Assembly (NCBI GenBank): GCA_014607495.2
Contig: CP053159.1
Span: forward strand, 3,355,501-3,419,500
Direction of reading: 5' to 3'
Origin: Carposina sasakii
Taxonomy: Eukaryota > Arthropoda > Insecta > Lepidoptera > Carposinidae
Length of the DNA: 64,000 nt
Shown here in pieces: positions 34,150 to 44,105 of this stretch (its first letter is position 1; every line of letters begins with the position of its first letter). The notes below the pieces were generated by a model. That model saw only the letters and a program-made list of their open reading frames with translations. It was not told the origin of the DNA and did no database searches. The translations under genes were made by a program, and so were the position numbers.

Positions 34150-34385
34150 TCATAATAAAATTGTAATTCACTATGGGTGCGCCCACCACCGGGCCCTACA
34201 CCCTCCACTGACCCTCGGATCTGATAACTCATAATTGCGACAACAGGCACTTGCACTAACTACAATCGCCATGAGAAACCAGACCCGAGCACCTAGCATG
34301 CAAGACGATACATTGCACCATTCCGAACCCATAGTGAATGTTTGAACTTCCGAATTGTAACGCCTAATACAATTTCATTTATAAA
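34150..34385. repeat. repeat with invertible core, orientation 2
   Basis: TTCACTATGGGT at about 34168 and its complement ACCCATAGTGAA at about 34329 flank a core of about 150 bp. The core is the reverse complement of the core at 10705-10848, while the right flank (GAACTTCCGAATTGTAACGC) has the same direction in both copies. Confidence 0.6.
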
Positions 34386-34520
34386 ATTGTAATTGTATTA
34401 AAATGTAAGTATGTCCTTTTTATTATTTATTTTATATTAAGTAATTAGTTTTTATTGTTATTTTAAGTTCTTGGTATGTATGTTTATTTTATGAATGTTG
34501 TACACAATACAATCCGCCTA

Positions 34521-34900
34521 TACAGAGTGATTTTTGGTCGTCAACGTTCCCGAAAACTACGGAATCTCCTCATCATCACGATCATTTTTCTCCATGGAAG
34601 CATACCTGGGAAGTGTCTGGTTTCCAAAATATTAGGGTCCAAAGTTGAGTAAATAGACTGCGTTTTTCTGCATAAATGCACATAGACGCGCGTAGCAGGA
34701 TTTTTTCACGAAAAATAATTAATATCTGTCTATAAAAAAACTAACATAAACACTAGACACTATAAATTTCGCACGATCAAGGATTTTTTTTTTTTTTTTA
34801 ATGTTTTTTTCCCCAGCATTTTTTTTGGCATAAACTTACTTTATTTCATGTATAGAATACGTACCCTTTGTTAAAGGTGGCCACAAAAAAACAACCTGTA
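34521..34900 (+). mobile_element. MITE family B, full-length copy
   Basis: Left end TACAGAGTGATTTTTGGTCG and right end with the complement of TACAGGTTGTTTTTTTG. Internal blocks AGGGTCCAAAGTTGAG, TTTTTCTGCATAAATGCACA and a poly-T tract identify the family. Same terminal TACAGG as family A. A short open antisense frame runs through some copies without motif. Confidence 0.8.
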
Positions 34901-34914
34901 TATACCTATATATA

Positions 34915-35158
34915 AATGTTAAGCGAAAAGCTATGTAAATAGTCCACCATAGCGAACCTATTTCCAAAATTTGAGACTCGAGATCACATGTTTATTTTTT
35001 AAGATTGTATGAACATTCCTGAGTTGTTTGAGAATTCTCCATACTATCTGGAAAAATAAACATGTGATTTTGAGTCTGAAATTTTGTGGATAGGTTCCTT
35101 TTAGTGGGCTATTTACATAGCTTTTCGCTTAATATACACCTTTTGTTACACCCTGTAT
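34915..35158. mobile_element. MITE family A, left end lost
   Basis: It starts inside the arm at TGTTAAGCGAAAAGC, next to the end of the family B copy. The right end TTTTGTTACACCCTGTA is intact. Loss of about 20 bp of the left terminus brought the two MITEs together. Confidence 0.75.
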
Positions 35159-35179
35159 ATTTTCTCTCTATCCCAATTG

Positions 35180-35302
35180 GTTTGCTGGAAGAAATCTCTT
35201 AAGAGATAAGCTCGCCTTTGTACATTATCTATTTTATATACTTACCTGCTATATATTTTCTGTGTACATTAAAGAATAAAGAAAGAAAGAAAATTATCCA
35301 CC
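35180..35302 (+). repeat. non-LTR retrotransposon 3' tail
   Basis: CTGGAAGAAATCTCTTAAGA, GATAAGCTCGCCTTTGTAC, then TGTGTACATTAAAGAATAAA and (GAAA)n. Same family as at 25085 and 54708. Confidence 0.7.
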
Positions 35303-35382
35303 CATATACAAATACAATAAGCGTTTAAAAATTGTACTTTCCTTTTTTTAAAACTTCCAAGCAATATTGATTTTATTTTTTA

Positions 35383-35575
35383 CTAGCGGATGCCCGCGAC
35401 TTCGTACGCGTGGACTACATAATGTAGCCTATGTCCTTCTCCGTAACTCTGTCTATATTGAAGCCTGATGCCACAGTTCAAGATTGCTTCAGAAAATAAA
35501 ACGTGAAAATGGGTAGTAAACCAACAAATAAACAAGCAAACAAATTTACTTTCACATTTATAATATTAGTTGGGA
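35383..35575 (-). mobile_element. Helitron-like family F copy
   Basis: Minus-strand copy with CTAG at its 3' end (35383-35386) and a TCC start at 35573-35575 next to AACTAATATTATAAATGTG. Its middle differs from the other copies (AATAAACAAGCAAACAAATT region). Confidence 0.6.
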
Positions 35576-37012
35576 TATTATGATTTCAGAATTAAGCATT
35601 TTGGCAGAGAAATAATTGCAACCAAACCTTGCTTGCTTATATTTTCACAAATTCATAATTTGAAACGTACTAAATGGAGATCAGCTGTATTCTGTGCCTA
35701 CCACTATGATGATTTTATATAAATATCTTCATTCACATAATATAACCATATTATGCAAGCATTTCGTATCACAATAATTAGTATCAAACCGCATACCTTT
35801 TTAGCCGGGTGGTTAAAACTGTAATTAAAGCTGTCATTTCTCACCATTCCATTTCCTGAACCTCGAAATTCGATAATGCGAAAATGCACAGAAGTATGTT
35901 ATTAATAAACAAACACCATTATCATTTATTATAGGTCTAAAATGAATAATATTTAAGAAGGTTGTAAATATACGAGTGTGCTCCGAAATTGGGTAGCCAG
36001 ACGTTAAATATAGTGAGGCCAGTTAAGATTAGCGATTATCTAGCCAAGTATTCAGTTGCTTAATTCATCTATGTGAGTATCGAGAATAACCAGAGATATT
36101 TCTAACAAAATTTGTGTATTTTATGCTCAACTTTAAAACATAACTGTACTAAAACAGAGGTTAGTATAGAATATAGATACAAGGAATGGGTACAAGGTAA
36201 AGATAACGGGTTAGGGGCTCGTAACAACTTCGGCGATTGTTGCTTCTATCTGCACATAACGAACAATACCTTCCACCCCGCTTTGTTACTCATACAAAAT
36301 GTGTTACATTTCACAAGGTTCAAGTTTTAACTTCCATGCATTGTATGTCCACAAGTCAACGAATTTGAAATAAGTTGAACAACCGCTTATTGTGTAAACT
36401 CTCGATGTGTCAGCTTTGTTACTTAAAGTTAACTAAAGCTCTTATCTCCATTTCTTTTTTATTATTTTTACTTTGACTTCACATTTTATTAAGTCAAACT
36501 TTTTTGTAGTATATAATACTTATAGATAGAGCACCTACATAGATTTTATCTTGCTACCCTAAAAAATACGTCTGAACTTCTGCTACTCTTATTTAAAGAT
36601 CTATACATAATAGAACTACTAACAATTTTACTAGTTATAAATTGTAGTAGACCAGTATTTTATAGGAATAAACGTGATAAAAAATCAGAAGTATAAATAC
36701 GTAAGTTAATTCTAGAAAACGCCATTTTTTTTTTAAATGAAGTAAGTAAAATCCACTCTCGTGGAGTCGAATCTTCAGTAACAAACTAATTAGTTGATAG
36801 AGTGACGGATTAAATAGCATCTGGCAGTACACGAGCTCATATTTTCGTGGAATATTATAAATATAAAATGAGAGTAATTTTTTATAAGCGTAGGTATTTA
36901 GAGTAAAACACAATCGGTTTTATACTCTAATATTAGTTTCCTATTCCAATAATACGAACATTCATCAAAATGATGTAACAATTCCGCTTCAAGGGCGAAG
37001 AGCTTCCAGATA
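35576..37012. other. unassigned DNA
   Basis: No gene or repeat recognised. Antisense frame 36635-36913 (92 codons) and plus frame 36112-36330 show no motif. Confidence 0.4.
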
Positions 37013-37402
37013 TACAGGATGTTTTTTTTGTCGTCAACGTTCCCGAAAAATACGGAATCTCCTCATCATCACGAACATTTTTCTCCTTGGAAACATACCT
37101 AGGAAGTGTCTGGTTTCCAAAATGTTAGGGTCCAAAGTTGAGTAAATAGACATGCGTTTTCTGCATAAATGCACATTGACGCGTGTAGCAAGATTTTTTC
37201 ACGAGAAATAATTAATAATATCTGTTTATGAAAAAACTAGCATAAACACTGGACACTATAAATTTCGCCCGGTCAAGTTTAATAAAAAAAAAGTTAAAAA
37301 AATTACAGAGTTTCCCAGCATTTTTTTTGGCATAAACTTACTTTATTTGATGTATATAGTACGTACCCTTCGTTAAGGGTGGCAACGAAAAAACATCCCG
37401 TA
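37013..37402 (+). mobile_element. MITE family B, full-length copy
   Basis: TACAGGATGTTTTTTTTGTC at the left and CAACGAAAAAACATCCCGTA at the right, with all internal family blocks. The two ends are inverted repeats of about 15 bp. Confidence 0.8.
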
Positions 37403-37740
37403 AATGAATTTATTAACTACCATTCATACGAGAACGTCCCTGATCCCATAATTTAACATAACAGATAGAAATCCAATAACAGTGTGCTGGCTAACTCTAT
37501 AAAACGAATCAGTTTCCAAAGATATTCAATGGAGTTAGCATGCAGTAAGCGGAAACTTTAAACTTTAAATCGTTTTTCATAAAGTTATTTCATATCCACA
37601 ATGTGGGGCTAGTTTATAAATTTAAATTTATGTCGATTCACTTTGTCAGGAATATGAAAAATGAATTTCTGTATAATAGCTGCTGGTTGCGATTATGTTT
37701 GTGTGAATTTTAGAATTTTGAACGTTTCTGATTTTATTTT

Positions 37741-37970
37741 TATAGTGGTTGATGGCTCGGCTGGCTGGTGTAGTTGGTGTTGACCCTGCCTGCGATGCCT
37801 TAGGTCCTGGGTCCGAATCCCGTTAGATGCAAACATTGATACTTATCTATGTATTTATACCGTTGTACCCACGACACAAGACCTTAGGGATCTTGGCACC
37901 AGGTTAATATGTTGTGGAAATTTAAATTCATATTATTCACCTATATATAGGTAGGTAGCCTACGTTTATA
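37741..37970 (+). mobile_element. tRNA-derived SINE-like copy
   Basis: It has an A-box-like TGGTGTAGTTGGTG and a B-box-like GGTCCTGGGTCCGAATCCC spaced as in a tRNA gene. The body GCAAACATTGATACTTATC and GACCTTAGGGATCTT is shared with 42600-42810. The 5' half is best kept here. Confidence 0.75.
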
Positions 37971-38400
37971 TTTATTTCGCCCAATCCTCTAATTTTAACG
38001 CTTCTTGGACCTATAACTCATTATGAGTTAGGGTTGATAATAATTATTTGAATTTATTAATTCACCGGCGAACTGCTTGGCCATGAGACGATTCAGGTAA
38101 TTAATTTGTTTATTAAATGTATTCTCTCTACAAATTTTATTTTTGTGCAGTTTTTTTTAATAGTTTGCATTACAAAAAAAAACTTTCCAATATACAATTT
38201 GCAATTCTACAACATCCAAGATAGAGAAAATAAAATGTCAAATACACTTGCCCCATTATAATCCAATCTACATTATAGTCATAGGTTGGTATGCAGCAAA
38301 ATTGCACATAGATACCACCACACTTTCTCTATTAACGTTGCTACTAATAAACAATATGTATTGGAAATTTATAAATATTATTAAGAAAATGATTTTTTTT

Positions 38401-38473
38401 CACCCGAGTAAGATTTGAACTCACGACCTCTCGCAAACCGTGCTTTTGCTCTAACCAACTGAGCTATCGGGCC
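38401..38473 (-). repeat. tRNA-like sequence, probably SINE head or tRNA pseudogene
   Basis: On the minus strand, 73 nt open GGCCCGATAGCTCAGTTGG and contain GAGTTCAAATC. The acceptor arm pairs at 6 of 7 positions, and the D-arm and T-arm stems form. The anticodon stem does not pair (AAAGC against GCGAG) and the loop lacks the usual T before the anticodon. No T-run follows as a terminator. A related half lies at 62352-62385, also minus strand and with similar neighbours, so it is a dispersed repeat rather than a working tRNA. Confidence 0.65.
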
Positions 38474-38994
38474 AATTAACTCGGATGCCGAATTTTACCA
38501 TCTCTTTTACATTACGTTTTTGACAACGTTATTTTTTCATCCCGATAGCTAAACACAAGCCAGATTTCGGTAAATTTGTCAAATTCCTAATAGAGTAAGT
38601 ACTAAACATTACAATGTTTCAAAAATTTTATTATTCTGACCCTAGTATTTACCTTTATAAAGATTTTTTGTCAAAACTGATAACAAATAGGTACCATAAG
38701 TACCTGTCCCTACTTTAAGTTTTTACATAAAAAAAACGTAGATTCTTTCTCTCATAACATTTTTGACAAACAGTTTGGCGTATCTCCATAGGAGGGCAGG
38801 AAAGTGGTCGACTAGTGTGCGATAAAATCTTTTATTTATGTAGGAGCCCGCAGCGGTTAGACCTATCTCTTGAAGCCACTGAATTTGCTGTTCGGCGAAC
38901 GGAAAAGTGCTTCTGTATTCATTTTCTAAAAGCTTGCTGCTTCAGGGATATACGTGTTCTAGATATTTATTAAAATAGGTATGTACATAGAGAC
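38474..38994. other. unassigned DNA
   Basis: No gene or repeat recognised. Confidence 0.4.
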
Positions 38995-39090
38995 ACACGG
39001 CCGTATTCCTGGAATGGAGTAGTTATAGCTGCAGGATCATAAGATCACGATATCCCCCGAGACACGTTCAGCATTGTCGAAACATACATA
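38995..39090 (-). repeat. repeat family H fragment
   Basis: CACGGCCGTATTCCTGGAAT, GCTGCAGGATCATAAGATCA and GAGACACGTTCAGCATTG follow the order of the other H fragments. Confidence 0.5.
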
Positions 39091-39093
39091 TAT

Positions 39094-39323
39094 ATAATCA
39101 CGCCTTTATCCCTTACGGACTAGGCAGAGCACCAAGGGCCGATAGAACCACATGGTGCCACTTCTGACCAATTTTGAGGTTATAGTTGAGATGTACAAGT
39201 TCGGTTAGTAGTGACAAGTGGTCAGCCCATCGCCTACAAAACACCAAGACCCTCTTATCCCTCTACTGACTTGTAGAGTATGCCCGGGAAGAGAAGCAGC
39301 TGTAGTATTATACGTTTTTTTTT
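39094..39323 (-). repeat. repeat L, copy 2 (inverted)
   Basis: Reverse complement of 32550-32779 over about 210 bp with few changes. It starts ATAATCACGCCTTTATCCCT, a LINE 3' end type. Confidence 0.7.
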
Positions 39324-39618
39324 ATAAATAAATTTTGTGCAATAACTTGCAAGTTTATCGCCTGTCGACTCTTACGAAAACGCTACCTACGTCGTTTATC
39401 TGGTAGATAAGTAAATCATACAGATTCTATATATATATATATATAAGCAAATAAATAGGCGAAATTTTCAGGCAACCTTCACTCTCCCTGTATCATAAAA
39501 TCTGATAGTTCTAATACGGGTAGCGCATGGGTAGCGCTGAATACTCGTACATCACAAAACAACAGCGTTCGATATTCACGAAATCGTACTCTACGACCTT
39601 GTCGTAGAAAAGCCAATA

Positions 39619-39875
39619 TCATCATCATCGGCCCATTCCAGTCTACTGCTGGACGTAGGCCTGCCCCAGGGCACGCTACAAGGCTGCCATGGGGGGTATT
39701 TGCCCATAGTCACCACGCTGGGCAGGCGTGTTGGTGACCGCAGTTTGTATTTTGGATTATGTTTTCAACACGGGAGGCGCTGCTGCCCACCTCCCGAAAA
39801 CTCTTAATCGCTTCGTACGATACCCACGGGCAGACATGGGGTGGTATGAATTCTACTCTGCCGGCACCACGCGGC
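39619..39875 (-). mobile_element. RTE-tail family D, copy 2
   Basis: Same unit as 27271-27529, with the same ends and the same length. Shared stretches such as GGGGGGTATTTGCCCATAGT and CGGGCAGACATGGGGTGGTA are almost unchanged. Confidence 0.75.
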
Positions 39876-40815
39876 AAAAGCCAATATAAGCATAAGATAC
39901 TCGTGCATTCTCTTTCCTAATGGAAAATTCCTGATGTACTTACATGTCTAAACCGGTACAGAAATTCTCTCAAAATAAATGCTAGGTGAGCAGAGTTTTA
40001 TTCGTTATACTTTATTCGAGGAAACTGAGCTAATATTATTTATGCTCTATAATGTATGCAGGGACACAGAACTGCATAGCTTGCAATAATATGCAACAGG
40101 CACGCAATATGCAGTTACCGAGTTAGCGTTTCGTCGTCTTGACTTATCACTAATATAATATCAGTTGACGACTTACCATTTTGGATCTCTCTTCGGCTAC
40201 GAAGTTAGTTGGGGTACTCAGTGGGACATATAACCTTACATGAGTAGTGAGAGTTATATAACTAACTTCTAATAAAAAGACAAAAGAACTTTAAAATCTC
40301 CCTCTAGTACCTACACGCTAGAGGAATACACTAGAAAACTCAACATTCTTGTTATTAATATGGAGCGCAACAGACCCCGAAAACTGAATTTCCTCGGAGC
40401 TCGCTTTTTGCATAAATTTAAATATATGACCCCGGTTTATTGTTGCCATTTCAAATTTATCTTTTCCATTAAAAATTTAAACTGCAACAAAAAAGGATTA
40501 TGATGTCCGCCGTAAAGTGGGGCGATGGCAGGTGGATTGCTTTAATAAGGGAAACTCGCCATATTGTCTAGACAGATAAGCCCTTTTTTAATAGGTTAAT
40601 TATGGGATTTTCAATGGAAAGTATACTAGCAACACTAATGTACATAATATATTATCACACCGTAACGTAACTACGAGAAATGTAGAAATTATATACCGCA
40701 AATGTTACAATGTAACTTGAATTACCAAAACCATATCTTTAGTAAGTATATAAAAAAAACTGCAGTGAATTTTGGCCAGAGTAAGTCAGTGATAGCGCTA
40801 CGTAATCATAATAAT
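39876..40815. other. unassigned DNA
   Basis: No gene or repeat recognised. Confidence 0.4.
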
Positions 40816-40987
40816 GAGGTATGTTCATAGGTATGTATAATGACTTGAAACTTAGTAACAGTAAAGCTTTTATACATATAAATACACTCGTTTTTGTCTT
40901 ATTTAAAAATACCTAGTAGTTTTGATTTTACAAGCATTCAAAGTGCGCGTATATTTGTCGCCCCGCTAAACGTCACTGAACCCCGGA

Positions 40988-41005
40988 TGACGTCATTTCT
41001 CAACA
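40988..41005 (+). promoter_or_regulatory. subterminal CRE-like motif, left end
   Basis: TGACGTCATTTCTCAACA contains the palindrome TGACGTCA (a CRE/ATF-type site). It is repeated in reverse at 42363-42380 and in both ends of the second copy (55664-55681 and 57224-57241). It lies about 85-105 bp upstream of the gene start at 41092. It could bind the transposase or a host bZIP factor. Confidence 0.6.
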
Positions 41006-41099
41006 CTCCGCGCCCAGTAGTAGCAGTGAATAGGTCCCGCGCAGTGTTTTCTATTCTTTATTCGCTTCTAGCTGTGTGAATTGTTATAAAAATGGATGA

Positions 41100-41222
41100 A
41101 GACTTTATAAAGGACAATCAGATAACCTACCTAAAATAGATGGATTTATGGTTGCTCATTATTTAGCGACAAATAATGATTTCTTTGCCGTCGAAAGGCG
41201 AGGCGTAAAAATGCAAAGATAA
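41100..41222 (+). pseudogene. first-exon remnant of the second transposon gene (YqaJ/SWIM-like)
   Basis: Forty codons read SDNLPKIDGFMVAHYLATN followed by DFFAVERRGVKMQR and a stop. This resembles the N-terminal region of the YqaJ-type nuclease proteins carried by ISL2EU transposons (a FMV...F..AE.R.VK pattern, recalled, not searched). The ATG at 41092 opens another frame that ends at 41139. The same offset is present in copy 2, so either the start is elsewhere or the frameshift predates both copies. GTAAAA after the RRG codons could be a splice donor. In copy 2 the matching piece is 57007-57129 on the minus strand. Only the first exon survives. Confidence 0.5.
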
Positions 41223-41618
41223 TTTAATTAAACTTCTTTCATTATAACTCTTACGAAAATTGACAATATCTGTTCTGTATTGTTTTATTTATCTAAAATA
41301 GGTAGGTAGATACTCAAACTCGACCTAACTTATTTTTTATTGTGATACTATTGTCATTTTTATAGAATAGATCCTATGCCTGATTTCGGAACGAATATTT
41401 TTTTGTATGCAGTGTAACAGAAAATGTGGTCATACATGTAGTACTTATATGGTGTATGGAGTATAATATATGGAATAACTATGTGGTGAAAGGCACTCTA
41501 GCTAGGTATAAAATCTTTTAAGTTTTAGTTTGTAGGGTGTTATAATCTTAAACTCTAAAAACTAGATAAACTAAAAGGGCTAAGATATAGGAAGCTAAGG
41601 TTAAATACGTATTAGAGA

Positions 41619-41729
41619 TCCTATTAATATAAACGAGAAAGTTTGTGAGGATGTTTGTTGCTCTTACGCAAAAAATACTGAATGGATTTTGATGAAAATT
41701 CACAGTAATATAGCTTACAAATTCACTAG
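41619..41729 (+). repeat. family F (Helitron-like) remnant inside copy 1
   Basis: TCCTATTAATATAAACGAGA at the left and CACTAG|T at the right, with an A before TC. It is a shortened version of the piece at 56448-56646 in copy 2, so it was inserted before the two copies separated, and then lost its central part here. Confidence 0.7.
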
Positions 41730-42131
41730 TATACATCTATTTACATTATAAGTCCGGAACAGATGTACTAAACCTTTTTTATCCTATGTAGAAAAGTCCG
41801 AAAAGTTTGCTCAGCGCTGAACGGATAATCTAATAAATTATTTTTGAATTGAACTTTTGACCTTGACATTTACGAGTGTACCTAAGTCCTTTTTACATTT
41901 GTTTGTTAATATTTTAAGTATTAAGTATATAAGCTCGATTGATTCCAATATATTATAATTATATTAATAATAATGTCCTGTCGAAATTTCAGTCAAACTA
42001 AGATATGTAAGTACCTAAACATAGCGAAATAAAGTTTCTGTTACCAAAGGTTTTGCACCTCTGACCTGATTTAATGTTTTTATATAAAATTACAAAAGAT
42101 AACTATCTAAATAAAAGTACACTATACTTAC

Positions 42132-42305
42132 GTCAAAATGATCTTCACAACAATAAACCATGCTTTTCATGGCATTTAACCACTTTTTTCGAATTTTTAA
42201 GTCCATTGGAAGTAGGAAAAACAACTTATCTGGTATCTTAGTAGTAGTACTTGTACATTTTGGCACAACACAGGATTTTCGAGAACGATGATTCGACATA
42301 TTCAA
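42132..42305 (-). CDS. THAP zinc-finger exon of a DNA transposon
   Basis: A 58-residue first exon from ATG at 42305 to a splice donor at the GAC|GTAAGT boundary (42132/42131). It encodes a THAP-type C2CH finger: C12-x4-C17, then C53-x2-H56 with 35 residues between. It also has the conserved Pro (FFLLP) and Trp (KKWLNA). THAP fingers bind DNA and sit at the N-terminus of P-element, Kolobok and ISL2EU transposases. Compared with copy 2 it lacks 24 bp (8 codons, PF-containing) near 42165. That removes part of the domain, so DNA binding is doubtful. No downstream transposase exon follows in the element. The frame reads past the donor to a stop at 42090, which is intron sequence if splicing is used. 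Confidence 0.75.
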
Positions 42306-42362
42306 TGATTTTTAGGGAAACGTAAGGCAACGGTACGGAAGAGCGCGGACGAACTGAGCGAC

Positions 42363-42380
42363 TGTTGAGAAATGACGTCA
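42363..42380 (-). promoter_or_regulatory. subterminal CRE-like motif, right end
   Basis: Minus-strand copy of TGACGTCATTTCTCAACA, about 60-75 bp upstream of the THAP start codon, symmetrical to the left-hand motif. Confidence 0.6.
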
Positions 42381-42599
42381 CGCGGCGCGACCGCGGGTCT
42401 ACGGTCACAAGCTCACTTTTAATTCTATAACTTTGGAATTAATTGACGTATCAAAATAATTCTTTCACATGTATTTTTTATTTTTGACAAAGAATACGTT
42501 AAGCTAAAATTCAAAATTAGTGAACATTCTTCATTACTAAATAATGAAAGTATGTTTTATACTATTTTAAGATATAATATAAAAATATTTATCTATAAA

Positions 42600-42810
42600 T
42601 CGACGGCTGATTGGTCTAGTAGGTAGGTACAAACATTGATATGATGAATATCGATGTTTGTTTCCGAGTCATGGATGTTTCTATACTTATCTATGTATTT
42701 ATATACCGTTGCTTAGTACCCACGACAGAAGACCTTAGGGATCTTAATGTGGGACTAGGTTAATGTGTTGAGTAGTGTGTGAATATTTATTTATTTATAT
42801 TTATTTATTT
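42600..42810 (+). mobile_element. SINE-like copy with TTTA-rich tail
   Basis: Contains CAAACATTGATATGATGAAT, TTCCGAGTCATGGATGTTTC, CTTATCTATGTATTTATATA and GACCTTAGGGATCTTAATG. It ends in a (TTTA)n tail at 42783-42811. The tRNA-like head is mostly lost. Confidence 0.7.
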
Positions 42811-42811
42811 A

Positions 42812-43489
42812 TAAATCTTCATGAATGGAACAATTTCTTTGAAATATGTTTCATAACTTCTTAATTTACCTCAGCAAGGTGGTTCTATGTATTTTTCCTT
42901 ACAAAAATCTAGTATCGTTTCGCAAATTTCTTTTCAACCTTTTTGAGCCCTTTGTCAATTTGAACTTAGCAGAACGTAAATAATATTATCATGCAATACG
43001 GAAAATCGTAAAAACGTCGCTAAATATCGTCGTTTGTCGAGGCGGTGACTGTTTCATCAAAACTTTTTTATCTTGTTACCATTGTCTTGTGCGCTTGACA
43101 AAAAGTTTGACAAATTAGATTTTTTTATTTACAAAAGCTCATCGCGGCTATGGAAGCAATCATGCGGTTAAAAACTTATAAAAGTTAAACATTTTGTCGC
43201 TTCGCGCGCTATGCTCGCGAGAAACCAGCTATTTGTGGGGAGTTTTACTTAGTTTTAGGGAGTTTTACCGGTTTTAGGTAATGTTGGCAGTTTGCTATTT
43301 AATGTACTTTTGTCCGGATGCTACTAGTTGTGAAACTGCACTGGAAACATTGCTAATGGGTAGTGTTATAGTTTGCTTATTAATTATTTCAGAAACTTTT
43401 ACATGCCGAAAATTTTATTTCGCATATAACGTAATTACCGTGTAACTAACGCGTAACTATTTTAAACTCTATATCTGCTTTTAACTATA
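42812..43489. other. unassigned DNA
   Basis: No gene or repeat recognised. Confidence 0.4.
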
Positions 43490-43865
43490 CAGGGTCCAAA
43501 GTTGAGCAAATATAATGCGTTTTTCTGCATAAATGCACGTAGACGCGCGTAGCAAGATTTTTTCGCGATAAAGCATATAGCACACCGGATGCGTATGCGT
43601 GCACGTAAGCGTAGACGTACACGTACCTCTGAGTTTGATGTATTGAACTGTCACCGCTTGACGTCTATGCTTACGTCTACGCATACGCATCCGGTCTGCT
43701 TGAGCCTTAAATAATTAATATCCATCTATAAAAAAAAACTAACACAAACTGGACACTATAAATTTCGCCCAATCAAGTAATTAAATTGTTTTAAACTTAC
43801 TTTATTTGATGTATAGAGTACTCGTACGTACCCTTCGTTAAAGGTGGCAACAAAAAAACATACCC
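43490..43865 (+). mobile_element. MITE family B, internally deleted, with nested MITE
   Basis: It opens TACAGGGTCCAAAGTTGAG, so about 130 bp between the terminus and the GGGTCCAAAG block are missing. The right end has the GGTGGCAACAAAAAAAC block. The GC-rich palindrome at 43580-43699 is inserted in it. Confidence 0.75.
43580..43699. mobile_element. GC-rich palindromic MITE, ACCGGATGCG type, copy 2
   Basis: Arms GCACACCGGATGCGTATGCG and its complement GCATACGCATCCGGTCTGC, with ACGTAAGCGTAGACGT and its complement further in. About 120 bp, no coding content. It interrupts the family B copy between TTTTTCGCGA and AATAATTAATATC. Confidence 0.8.
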
Positions 43866-43919
43866 ACGTCCTTGACATTATTTTTTTTTATAGTTTTGTG
43901 GAGTTAGAACACACACACA

Positions 43920-44010
43920 CATACGGCTGCGCTTCCGAAATTGGGTAGCCAGAACTGCAGGATCATAAAAGACATTCCACAGCCACGTTTAGCATAGAGG
44001 AGACTGATGT
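43920..44010 (-). repeat. repeat family H fragment
   Basis: TGGGTAGCCAGAACTGCAGG, ATCATAAAAGACATTCCAC and AGCCACGTTTAGCATAGAGG, all in the H order. Confidence 0.6.
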
Positions 44011-44105
44011 TAATGATGTGTGTCTAGTTGCGAGCTCATCGCCTATTATGAAGTTAGAATAGTAGATAGATAAATCACCCCGGTGTCTATCTTAGGAATT
44101 ATTAA

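Larger units (their letters stand above)
40816..42532. mobile_element. ISL2EU-like non-autonomous DNA transposon, copy 1
   Basis: About 1.72 kb, matched in reverse orientation by 55527-57415. The ends are short inverted repeats (GAGGTATGTTCA at the left, GAAGAATGTTCA reading in from the right), flanked by AT on both sides. Just inside each end is a GC-rich patch with the inverted 18-mer TGACGTCATTTCTCAACA. Two gene starts then point inward: a plus-strand fragment (41100-41222) and a minus-strand THAP exon (42132-42305). The middle has no transposase. This is what internal deletion of a two-gene transposon would leave. THAP plus a second YqaJ/SWIM-like gene suggests ISL2EU. That family name is inference from memory. 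Confidence 0.7.

Noticed and set aside
36635..36913. 92-codon antisense frame rich in Leu, Tyr and Phe
   Set aside because: Such composition is expected from AT-rich DNA. No conserved motif.
38401..38473. Functional tRNA gene on the minus strand
   Set aside because: Anticodon stem unpaired, position 33 not T, no terminator T-run and a repeat relative at 62340.
42090..42305. A host THAP-domain gene
   Set aside because: The exon recurs in an element with defined ends and in a second inverted copy with the same subterminal motifs, so it belongs to a transposon.
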